Shown here: positions 7,383 through 14,602 of the stretch, in pieces
How the letters are laid out: every line of letters starts with the position of its first letter
How positions within the stretch are numbered: the stretch's first letter is position 1
NCBI GenBank assembly: GCA_045577495.1
Contig: JAZNIK010000004.1
Location: forward strand, 1 to 16,785
Direction of reading: 5' to 3'
Origin: UMGS1279 sp045577495
GTDB taxonomy: Bacteria > Bacillota > Clostridia > Oscillospirales > Acutalibacteraceae
Length of the DNA: 16,785 bases
The notes under the pieces: generated by a model
The model's database searches: none
Seen by the model: the letters and a program-made list of their open reading frames with translations, nothing else
What the model was told of the DNA's origin: nothing
Program-made: the position numbers and the translations under genes

Positions 7383-8261
7383 CTAACTATTACGGTTAAT
7401 TAAATATTCTGCAAGCAGTAACAAATCCTCTGCCTTATCACCAAAACATTCTAAAGCCGATTTTGCTCTATTTGTATACTTTACAACATCTGCTTTTGCT
7501 TTTTCTATACCAACTATTGAAACATAGGTTGATTTTTGATTTTTTTCATCACTACCAACGGGTTTGCCTAAGAGTTTACTATCACCAACAAGATCCAATA
7601 GGTCATCAACTATTTGAAAAGCAATTCCAAGCGAAGAAGCGTAGGTTTCGGCAGATTTTTGAGTTTTTTCATCGCCGCCTGCCAGTATTACTCCAATTTT
7701 TGCCGCCGCAACAAGCAAAGCACCCGTTTTTTTATTATACATTTGAGTAACAACATCAAGCTCGGGTGTTTTTTGTTCGATAGCCAAATCAATCACTTGA
7801 CCTCCTATCATTCCATCTGCACCCGCAAGATTTGCAAGTACCGAAATAGCCTTAACAACCAAACTTGCATCAATATTTTTTGTATTTGCGGCAGTTTCGA
7901 ACGCCTTTGTTAAAAGAGCATCACCCGCAAGTAATGCGGTAGTCTCGCCAAACGCTTTATGACAGGACGGCTTACCCCTACGCATATCATCATTATCCAT
8001 ACAAGGTAAATCATCGTGTATAAGCGAATAGGTATGAATCATCTCAAGGGCAGCGGCAAAGTTTAAAAAGTGGTCACCTTTTCCGCCCGATGCCTTATAA
8101 AAAACGCTCATGATAAAGGGTCTAAGTCGCTTACCACCCGCCAAAACACTATACTGCATAGCCTTATAATGCATAGCAAAACTGTTATCATGAGCAGATA
8201 ACTCGCTATTTAATTTATCTTCAACAATCAAAGTAAAATCATTTAGCTTTTGCTTTATCAT
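7383..8261 (-). CDS. ispA: Farnesyl diphosphate synthase (short-chain polyprenyl synthase)
   Basis: This 292-residue all-helical cytoplasmic enzyme condenses isopentenyl diphosphate with dimethylallyl or geranyl diphosphate to give farnesyl diphosphate, the precursor of undecaprenyl carriers and quinone side chains. Seen: GGKRLRP (42-48) that binds IPP; first aspartate-rich motif DDLPCMD (83-89) with the two-residue insertion typical of bacterial type II FPP synthases; RRGKPSCHK after it; GQVIDL (154-159); and the second aspartate-rich motif FQIVDDLLD (215-223). The ATG shares its A with the last base of the xseB stop (TAATG), and GAGGT inside the end of xseB provides the ribosome binding site. 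Product chain length is inferred from the motif and context; a geranylgeranyl synthase is less likely but not excluded. Confidence 0.94.
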   Translation of the reverse strand: MIKQKLNDFTLIVEDKLNSELSAHDNSFAMHYKAMQYSVLAGGKRLRPFIMSVFYKASGGKGDHFLNFAAALEMIHTYSLIHDDLPCMDNDDMRRGKPSCHKAFGETTALLAGDALLTKAFETAANTKNIDASLVVKAISVLANLAGADGMIGGQVIDLAIEQKTPELDVVTQMYNKKTGALLVAAAKIGVILAGGDEKTQKSAETYASSLGIAFQIVDDLLDLVGDSKLLGKPVGSDEKNQKSTYVSIVGIEKAKADVVKYTNRAKSALECFGDKAEDLLLLAEYLINRNS

Positions 8262-8440
8262 TATTTTACTACCTCTATTTTTTGTTTTGCATTTTTAAGT
8301 GTATCGGTACATTCATTTGCAAGTTTTTTGCCCTCTTCATAAAGGTCAATAGCGTCCTCTAAGGAACATTCGCCATTTTCTAAACTACGGGCAATTTCTT
8401 CAAGTCTATTTAATTTATCGGCAAATTTCAATTCACTCAT
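8261..8440 (-). CDS. xseB: Exodeoxyribonuclease VII small subunit
   Basis: This short gene encodes 59 residues, starting MSELKFADKLNRLEEIARSL and ending KQKIEVVK. Seen: the helical-hairpin XseB pattern, with FADKLNRLEEI (6-16), LENGECSLEDAIDLYEEG (20-37) and a second helix GKKLANECTDTL (37-48); the family is usually 55-85 residues. Several XseB chains bind each XseA to form exonuclease VII, which degrades single-stranded DNA from both ends. The gene is locked into its operon. Its ATG overlaps the xseA stop as ATGA (8437-8440), its stop overlaps the ispA start as TAATG, and its strong AGGAGG ribosome binding site lies within the last codons of xseA. These overlaps suggest that subunit supply is coupled to XseA translation. 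Confidence 0.95.
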   Translation of the reverse strand: MSELKFADKLNRLEEIARSLENGECSLEDAIDLYEEGKKLANECTDTLKNAKQKIEVVK

Positions 8441-9648
8441 TTTAATTCCTCCTTGAATACTGAAGTGACCTTACATTCGACCAAGCCATCAGATAGCTTA
8501 ATATTTAATGTATCATCAATCTTAACATCACTAACGCTTTTGATTATTTTTTTGCCACTATATACCGCCGAAAAACCACGTTCTAAGATTTTCTGAGGCG
8601 ATAAAGCAAAAACCTTATTTTTAAGGGTTTCAAATTCTAATTCATTACTATTTATCTTAAACAAATATGCAGTTTTAAACTTGTCCATAGCTGAGTCAAG
8701 CCTAAACTCATAGGGTGAAAACAAAAGCTCAGGATAAGCGAAGCACCGTCTTGTAGTAATCTGTTTTATCTGTTGCTCATATGCATTGATTCTTTGCGTT
8801 AAATAGGATTTAATTCTTGTTTTTGTATTTTCTATCTTTGAAATAAGTTCATACAAATCGGGGGTTACAAGTTCTGCCGCCGCCGAGGGTGTTGGCGCGC
8901 GTAAATCCGAAACAAAATCGCATATGGTGAAATCAATTTCGTGACCTACCGCAGATATTACGGGAACGGGTGATTTTGCAACTGTTCTAGCCAATTCCTC
9001 ATCATTAAAGCAGGATAAATCCTCGGCACTGCCGCCACCTCTACCAACAATGATAACATCGCAGTCGCTATTATATGCCAAACCCAGTGCTGAAATTATG
9101 CTTTTTGGCGCACCCATACCCTGAACCAAGGCGGGATAAATTTTAATATCGCAAATTGGATATCTGCGTGAAAGTATTTGAAGAATATCCTGCAAGGCGG
9201 CACCCGTTTCGGAGGTTACTACACCAATTTGTTTTGGAAACTGTGGTAACGCCCTTTTTCTATCGGCAGAAAAAAGTCCCTCAGCCTCTAGTTTTTTCTT
9301 TATTCTTTCAAACTCTGCAGCCAAATCCCCCTCACCAAACGGGCGCATACTTTCTGCATAAAACTGAAATTGTCCGTCCTTTTCATACAAAGAAACATAG
9401 CCCTTGCAAATAACACGCATACCATCTTTTGGCTCAAATTCTACACGCATGGCATTCGCCTTGAACATAACACCTCTTACAGCCGCATCAGAGTCCTTTA
9501 AAACAAAATACCAATGACCGCTTGAATAGTGGTTTTTAAAATTTGAAAGCTCACCCTCCAAGGTGAGTGAGGTTAGGTGCGAATCACCCTCGAGCAAAGA
9601 GCGAACATATAAATTCAGTTGTCTGACAGTTAAACTTATTTGTTGCAT
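8437..9648 (-). CDS. xseA: Exodeoxyribonuclease VII large subunit
   Basis: This 403-residue catalytic subunit of exonuclease VII hydrolyses single-stranded DNA to oligonucleotides in a metal-independent manner and acts in repair and mismatch excision. Seen: N-terminal OB-fold DNA-binding domain (about 1-105, with LTLEGELSNF and HWYFVLKD); the catalytic core with VVTSETGAALQDI, VGRGGGSAEDLSCFNDEEL and AVGHEIDFTICDFVSDLRAP, the hallmark block of the family; then a helical and coiled-coil segment and a small C-terminal beta domain that contacts XseB. It is shorter than E. coli XseA (about 455), as in other Firmicutes. ATG 9648 is preceded by GGAG eight bases away and lies inside the end of the TsaD-like gene (13-base overlap). 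Its own end overlaps xseB by four bases. Confidence 0.98.
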   Translation of the reverse strand: MQQISLTVRQLNLYVRSLLEGDSHLTSLTLEGELSNFKNHYSSGHWYFVLKDSDAAVRGVMFKANAMRVEFEPKDGMRVICKGYVSLYEKDGQFQFYAESMRPFGEGDLAAEFERIKKKLEAEGLFSADRKRALPQFPKQIGVVTSETGAALQDILQILSRRYPICDIKIYPALVQGMGAPKSIISALGLAYNSDCDVIIVGRGGGSAEDLSCFNDEELARTVAKSPVPVISAVGHEIDFTICDFVSDLRAPTPSAAAELVTPDLYELISKIENTKTRIKSYLTQRINAYEQQIKQITTRRCFAYPELLFSPYEFRLDSAMDKFKTAYLFKINSNELEFETLKNKVFALSPQKILERGFSAVYSGKKIIKSVSDVKIDDTLNIKLSDGLVECKVTSVFKEELK

Positions 9649-10580
9649 AACTCACTCTCCAAAGCCTTTTTTGCCAAATAAGCAATACCGACTGCATTAT
9701 CGCCCGAAAGGTCGACAGACGCAAAATAAACATCACTAAATTCAGATAATTTTGCCTTTATTATTTCGTTCGCCATAACACCGCCCGAATAAACAATGGG
9801 CAAATCGCCATATTTTTCGCGAATCAAGGCGGTCATTCTATATAAAACTTCTGCTGAATATTCAATAGCAAACCTTGCAATATTTTCTTTTGGTTCGCCA
9901 CTATCAAACATCGTTTTGCACTGATTTTCAACACCCGATAAAGCGCAATCCATACCTTTTAATGTTGGTTTTATAGCTTTAGGGCACTTGCCTTTTAAGG
10001 CTAGCTGCTCAAGTTCATCCCCACAGGGAAATAAAATTCCAAGCATAACCCCGACTCTATCCATTATTTGACCGATATTCAAATCAAGAGTTTTGACAAC
10101 TATTTGTGTTTTATAGCCCATATCGGCTTGTTCTACCAAAAGTGCCTCGGTAGTACCGCCCGAGATATGAAAAGCAATAAAAGGCTTTTTTGAAATATCA
10201 ATACAATCAGCCGATAAAAGCGCCGCCGCAATATGCCCCTCTTGATGAGAAAAATTATAAAGCGGAACATTAAGCGCAGAACTTAACACCTTAGCCAAAC
10301 CCTCACCTACCAAAAAACAAGGCATATAACTATCCTCAAGTCTTCGAGGCTTGGTAGACACACCAACGCATTTAATATCCGTTGATTTAATTTCCTTTAA
10401 AACCGATGAAACTATATCGGGCAACTGTTTTGTATGCAAAAATACTGCATCACTTTGGCGAAGCCCTCTACTGCCCTCAGAAACATATAGCAATTTTCTT
10501 TTAGAAATATATCTGCCGTCATCTAAAATAGCGGCGGCAGATGAACGATAATTGCTACTATCAATGCCAAAAGAAACCAT
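9636..10580 (-). CDS. TsaD/Kae1-family paralog of unknown function (formerly called O-sialoglycoprotein endopeptidase-like)
   Basis: The product has 314 residues and belongs to the ASKHA ATPase fold of the TsaD/Kae1 (Gcp, M22) family, but it is not canonical TsaD. Seen: N-terminal FGIDSSNYRSS (4-14) in place of the usual GIETSCDET; a paired metal-site motif SHQEGHI, with H112 and H116 in the HxxxH spacing; the phosphate loop ISGGTTEALLV (139-149); DRVGVMLGILFPCGDELE (174-191), corresponding to the TsaD GEAFDKVAKLLG region; YSGGVMANEII (264-274); and DNAVGIAYL, where D294 is the likely third metal ligand. True TsaD, with TsaB and TsaE, makes the t6A modification of tRNA; this paralog's role is unknown. 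I chose ATG 10580 because GGTGAG lies seven bases upstream, inside the end of nusB; a longer start at 10610 would overlap nusB by 29 bases. The gene begins one base after the nusB stop and overlaps xseA by 13 bases. Confidence 0.82.
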   Translation of the reverse strand: MVSFGIDSSNYRSSAAAILDDGRYISKRKLLYVSEGSRGLRQSDAVFLHTKQLPDIVSSVLKEIKSTDIKCVGVSTKPRRLEDSYMPCFLVGEGLAKVLSSALNVPLYNFSHQEGHIAAALLSADCIDISKKPFIAFHISGGTTEALLVEQADMGYKTQIVVKTLDLNIGQIMDRVGVMLGILFPCGDELEQLALKGKCPKAIKPTLKGMDCALSGVENQCKTMFDSGEPKENIARFAIEYSAEVLYRMTALIREKYGDLPIVYSGGVMANEIIKAKLSEFSDVYFASVDLSGDNAVGIAYLAKKALESELCNK

Positions 10581-10581
10581 A

Positions 10582-10977
10582 TTAAAACTCACCACGAGAG
10601 ACGCTACCAAGAACGCCGTTTATATATGCGGGGTCTTTCGCGCCCGAATATACCTTTGCAAGTTCAACGATTTCATTAACCGACACGCTAATCGGAATGT
10701 CCTCCATATATTTCATTTCATACACCGCAAGGCGCAAAAGAGCCTTATCGGCTTTTGGTATACGGTCAATACTCCATTTTACCAAATATTTAGAAATGAT
10801 ACTGTCGATTTCTTCGAGATTATTATAAACACCGCAAAAAACCTGTTTAATATAATCAGTAATCTCAAAATCTCTAATAGTATTTGCAAGTTCTATAATA
10901 TCATCACAGGTTTCATCTCTAAAACTTTTTTCAAAAACAAGGCAAAATGCCTGTTCTCTTTCTTCTTTTCTTGTCAT
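10582..10977 (-). CDS. nusB: Transcription antitermination factor NusB
   Basis: This 131-residue all-helical protein binds boxA RNA together with NusE (ribosomal protein S10) and joins the complex that prevents premature termination on rRNA operons. Seen: TRKEEREQAFCLVFE at the start, a typical NusB first helix; then DRIPKADKALLRLAVYEMKY (70-89) and the diagnostic VSVNEIVELAKVYSGAKDPAYINGVLG (98-124), which together span the family core. Length fits (130-150). ATG 10977 follows AGGCGGTGA. It is the first gene of the long operon, about 23 bases downstream of the predicted transcription start, and its end carries the ribosome binding site of the TsaD-like gene. Confidence 0.96.
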   Translation of the reverse strand: MTRKEEREQAFCLVFEKSFRDETCDDIIELANTIRDFEITDYIKQVFCGVYNNLEEIDSIISKYLVKWSIDRIPKADKALLRLAVYEMKYMEDIPISVSVNEIVELAKVYSGAKDPAYINGVLGSVSRGEF

Positions 10978-11006
10978 TGGGTCACCGCCTAAAACATATA
11001 TAATTC

Positions 11007-11035
11007 ATTTTACATCAAAAAGGCTATTTTTTCAA
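11007..11035 (-). promoter_or_regulatory. Sigma-A-type promoter of the nusB-tyrS operon
   Basis: On the minus strand, TTGAAA (11030-11035) and TAAAAT (11007-11012) are separated by exactly 17 bases, each one mismatch from the TTGACA/TATAAT consensus. Transcription should start near base 11000, leaving a leader of about 23 bases with the nusB ribosome binding site. It is the only strong promoter candidate I see on the minus strand between genes; downstream gaps are too short for another obvious one. Confidence 0.8.
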
Positions 11036-11043
11036 TAGAAAGT

Positions 11044-11057
11044 TGCATATTTATGCA
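11044..11057. promoter_or_regulatory. Inverted repeat resembling an ARG box, upstream of the operon promoter
   Basis: The 14-base palindrome TGCAT-ATTT-ATGCA (5-base arms, 4-base A/T spacer) has the architecture of an ArgR/AhrC half-operator pair (TGAAT-N4-ATTCA), with one symmetrical change in each arm. It lies eight bases upstream of the -35 hexamer and 11 bases past the addA stop. A further copy of the 7-mer TGCATAT at 11054-11060 repeats the one at 11044-11050 with a ten-base period. Binding is not proven; an AT-rich UP element is an alternative. Confidence 0.4.
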
Positions 11058-11068
11058 TATTTTATCTA

Positions 11069-14000
11069 TCAAATTTCAACTTCTATTTTTTTGCTCATAT
11101 GCAGCGAATAGATATAACATTCACTAACTGATAAGCCTAGCATTTTTTCTGCCGCGCGACAGTATGTTTTAAGTTGCTCTGCATAATGCTTTAATAAAAA
11201 TTCTTCATCATTTGTTCTATCGGTTTTAAAATCTATTAAAACAATACTGTTATTTTCAACAAACATACAGTCAACCGCACCTTGAACAATAACCGATTTA
11301 TCCTTAGCAAAATCCGAAAGGTTATTATATAATTCTCCCGCCTTTACCGAAAGCATAAATCTTTGCTCACGATACAGTTTACCTGCTTTTAAAATTCGCG
11401 CAAAGATATCACTTTTTATAAACTTTTCTACCCTGTTTATATCTATTGCATCCGCCTCGGCGCGAGAAATATACTCATATTCATAAAGCCTTTCAATTTC
11501 TGCCTTAGCATTTATCTTTGCCAGATTAAAATCTGCATACTGCATAAATTTATGTAGTGCTGTACCCCTCTCGGTAGGAGTTAAACCGCCCGATGATAAG
11601 AATGCAGGCTTTGAGGTTGCGCAAAACTCCCTACCCGCGCTACGCTTGGTAAGTGCAGATACAGAGGTTTTAATTTCTATCTCACGTAATTCTTCAAAAG
11701 GATATTTGTACTTAAAAATATCGCCAAGCTCAGCTGTGTAGTCGTTGGTAGCAATAGATTTTTCTATGGATTTATCATCGGCATAATCGGTATTATATAT
11801 TTCTTCTGCAAATGCCTTATTGATTACAACCTGTGACTCTAAGTTTTTTAGCCTATTTTTAGGTCTTGTTAGGTCGGCTTCCTTCCATAAATCGTTAGAC
11901 TGAGGCAGAAGCAAAAGGAATATTAAAAGCCAATCGCCAATACTGTTGCAGTCCTTTGCGATTGCAGAATTTAAAACTCCATTATCACCCACGCCACTCA
12001 AAACACGCCCGCAAGCGGTTTTTATTTTGGTTTTAAAGCTTGAAGCGGTTAAAACAAAAACCAATCTTTCCTCCGCTCTTGTCATAGCAACATACAAAAG
12101 GCGAAGTTCTTCCTCCCACTGTTTTCTAAGAAGTGCGCTATTAACAATCTCTTTTTGGGTTGTTTTAACCTTGATATTATTTTCATCGTCAACGGGGTTA
12201 ATAACAATTCCAAGTCCATTATGAAAGGCAATATCTTGGGTTGTTTCCCTACGGCTAAACATACCAAACGAGTCGCCGATTATGGTTATAGGAAACTGAA
12301 GTCCCTTTGACATATGCATTGTCATAAGGCGAACCGAATTATTGTTTTTAGATGATTGAGATTTAATATCCCCTGCCTCTTTGAGAAATTCAAGAAAATT
12401 TAAAAAGCCCGAAATATCCTCCGTAACATCATCAGGATAACCCGCCGCTAGTTCCTCAAACAAAAGCAGATTGTTCAGTCTTCGCTCACCCTCATCCATT
12501 GACAAAACAAGACTGTTTAAATTACTATCAGCAATCAAAAAGCTTACAAAATCGCCAACCGACATTGATGCGGATTTCTTACGCCAAAAATTAAATCTTT
12601 CAACAAAAAATTTGCACTTTTTATCTTCGCTTTTTAAAATGGCGTGATAAAATCTATCAAAGCTTGAATCTGCTTTTAGCAAAGCAACTTCGGTTTCGGC
12701 AAAACCAAAAATCAAAGACATTAAAACACCCAACAAATTCATATCGTCTAACGGGTTGCTAATTGCCTTTAAAAAAGAGATAATCATTTTAATTTCTGCC
12801 GTTTTAAAGAAATCACCATAACCGAGCGAAACAGGGATATCAAACTCCTTAAATGTTTTAACAAAAACAGAAAAATTAAAACTTTTTCTTAAAAGGATTG
12901 CAAAATCGCCATAATTTGCCTGTCTTAAGGTGTTATCCTTTCCTCTTAAAAATGGTGGCTCTGCAACTGTATTTTTAATATAATTCGCAACAAAAACTGC
13001 CTCGCTTTCTGCCGAGGACAGTTCTTCTGCAGAGGTAAGCAAATGACCTTCAATAGCGGGTAAATTATTTTGTGTAAAAGTAGCACCGTTATTAAGGGCT
13101 TCATTTTCATCATAGGTTATACCGCCGAAATCCTTTGACATTAAAAGTTTGAAAAACTCATTAACAAACTCGCAAATTTGTTTGCGGCTTCTAAAGTTTT
13201 TAGAAAGGATTACCCTTTTTAAAGTATCTTTAGGTATATCTTCGTTAAATATATCGGCACTATTACTCTTGTTTAAAAAATGTTCGGGATTGGCACCTCT
13301 AAAACCATAGATACTTTGCTTTGCATCACCAACAACAAAAAGTTTTTTGCCATTGTCAGAAATGATATTGAACAAATAACTTTGCAGATTATTAACATCC
13401 TGAAACTCGTCAACCATAACCTCATCATACAAAGAAATTATATCTTCTGCGAGTTTTGACGGAACCAAATCACCTTTTTCATTTTCTTTAGTTAAAAGGG
13501 ATAACGCAAGTTGTTCAACCAAGCTAAAGGTTAAAAATGAACGTTTATCAAGTTCTTCGCGGTAAGCAAATGAAAATTCTTGATGCAAGTCACAAAGCAT
13601 ATCTATAACAGGTTTTACACTTACAAGTTCTTTTAAAAAGGCGGTATCATCAAAAGCAAAGCAGTTTTGCCAACCTGCTACCCAATTTTCTGCCTGTTTA
13701 TAACTGGTTTTTGCATTAATAAGAATTTCGGCATCATATTTTGGCGACCTAAGACTAGGAAAAGATGCGGGCGGGTTTTTTATAAGTGCACAAACCGCAT
13801 TATAGTCATAGGACAAACAAGCCTCATTTAAAGAGCATAAATAATCATAAAAAGTAGATTGCAACTCGCCTATCTTTTCGTAAAGCAGGGGGTCTTGCTC
13901 GGTTTCCTCAATGCCGATTTTAAATTCTTTAATAACATTCGGCAAGTCATTTAGCATCCAACCGATTACTGCCTTAAAAAACTCCGATTCCTTTGCATCG

Positions 14001-14602
14001 GTTACCGAGTAAGAGGCCTTGACCCTTTCAATCCACCTATTGCTTTGGGGTAAAATGCTTGTGAATTTATAAAGTTCTAACAAGGCAGAAATTGCATTTT
14101 GCTCACCATAGGTTGAATCAAAAGCATTTAAAAATGAGATAAACTCTTTATCCGTTGCCTCAAAACGCTTATTAAAAATTCCCTCGGCAGTTTTTCTTTT
14201 TATTTTTTCTTCAATAATTGGGTCTGCAATTTTAAAGTCAGGAGAAATACCAAGCTCACTAAAATAACTTCTTAGAAGTTTAATGCAAAAAGAGTCTATC
14301 GTGCAGATATCTGCCGAGGAAATCAATAGTTGTTGCCTTAAAAGATTTGTGTTATTCGGTTGTTCATCAATTTTTTGTGACAAGCGCTTTTCAATACGCT
14401 GACGCATCTCTGCCGCCGCCGCTTTTGTAAATGTAACAATAAGCAATCTATCAGCAGAAACAGGATTTTCATCATCACAAAGCCGCTCAATAACGCGCTC
14501 AACCAAAACGGCAGTTTTACCACTACCTGCTGCGGCAGTAACAATTACCGAACCCTTAGCATTGATTGCATCAAGCTGTGAGTTTGTCCACTTAATTGCC
14601 AT
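11069..14602 (-). CDS. addA: ATP-dependent helicase/nuclease subunit A (AddA)
   Basis: AddA is the motor and 3'-strand nuclease of AddAB, the Firmicute counterpart of RecBCD, which resects double-strand breaks to a Chi-like site for RecA loading. The product has 1177 residues; Bacillus AddA is about 1230. Seen: Q-motif region WTNSQLDAI (5-13), Walker A AAAGSGKT (23-30), TFTKAAAAEMRQRI (motif Ia), the Walker B DEFQD (398-402), motif III GDAKQSIYGFRG (425-436), LMTMHMSKGLQFP (motif V region), LLYVAMTRAEERL (motif VI), and a C-terminal RecB-type nuclease domain with D1111, LIDFKTD (1122-1128; D1124, K1126) and YAEQLKTY (1140-1147). Every catalytic residue I can place is present, so both activities should be intact. 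The ATG has a full AAGGAGG ribosome binding site nine bases upstream and overlaps addB by 11 bases. Confidence 0.96.
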   Translation of the reverse strand: MAIKWTNSQLDAINAKGSVIVTAAAGSGKTAVLVERVIERLCDDENPVSADRLLIVTFTKAAAAEMRQRIEKRLSQKIDEQPNNTNLLRQQLLISSADICTIDSFCIKLLRSYFSELGISPDFKIADPIIEEKIKRKTAEGIFNKRFEATDKEFISFLNAFDSTYGEQNAISALLELYKFTSILPQSNRWIERVKASYSVTDAKESEFFKAVIGWMLNDLPNVIKEFKIGIEETEQDPLLYEKIGELQSTFYDYLCSLNEACLSYDYNAVCALIKNPPASFPSLRSPKYDAEILINAKTSYKQAENWVAGWQNCFAFDDTAFLKELVSVKPVIDMLCDLHQEFSFAYREELDKRSFLTFSLVEQLALSLLTKENEKGDLVPSKLAEDIISLYDEVMVDEFQDVNNLQSYLFNIISDNGKKLFVVGDAKQSIYGFRGANPEHFLNKSNSADIFNEDIPKDTLKRVILSKNFRSRKQICEFVNEFFKLLMSKDFGGITYDENEALNNGATFTQNNLPAIEGHLLTSAEELSSAESEAVFVANYIKNTVAEPPFLRGKDNTLRQANYGDFAILLRKSFNFSVFVKTFKEFDIPVSLGYGDFFKTAEIKMIISFLKAISNPLDDMNLLGVLMSLIFGFAETEVALLKADSSFDRFYHAILKSEDKKCKFFVERFNFWRKKSASMSVGDFVSFLIADSNLNSLVLSMDEGERRLNNLLLFEELAAGYPDDVTEDISGFLNFLEFLKEAGDIKSQSSKNNNSVRLMTMHMSKGLQFPITIIGDSFGMFSRRETTQDIAFHNGLGIVINPVDDENNIKVKTTQKEIVNSALLRKQWEEELRLLYVAMTRAEERLVFVLTASSFKTKIKTACGRVLSGVGDNGVLNSAIAKDCNSIGDWLLIFLLLLPQSNDLWKEADLTRPKNRLKNLESQVVINKAFAEEIYNTDYADDKSIEKSIATNDYTAELGDIFKYKYPFEELREIEIKTSVSALTKRSAGREFCATSKPAFLSSGGLTPTERGTALHKFMQYADFNLAKINAKAEIERLYEYEYISRAEADAIDINRVEKFIKSDIFARILKAGKLYREQRFMLSVKAGELYNNLSDFAKDKSVIVQGAVDCMFVENNSIVLIDFKTDRTNDEEFLLKHYAEQLKTYCRAAEKMLGLSVSECYIYSLHMSKKIEVEI

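Noticed and set aside
9587..9720. Possible frameshift or pseudogene at the overlap of the TsaD-like gene and xseA
   Set aside because: Both frames end and begin with conserved family sequence and the 13-base overlap has a usable ribosome binding site, so it is an ordinary coupled junction.
10552..10992. Plus-strand open frame of 146 codons opposite nusB and the start of the TsaD-like gene
   Set aside because: It lies entirely antisense to well-recognised genes, its translation resembles no family I know, and it is a reading shadow of their codon pattern.
11021..11040. Possible weak terminator after addA (stem CTATT/AATAG followed by CCTTTTT on the minus strand)
   Set aside because: The stem is only five A/T-rich pairs and it overlaps the -35 box and spacer of the nusB operon promoter, so I treat it as part of the promoter rather than a terminator.
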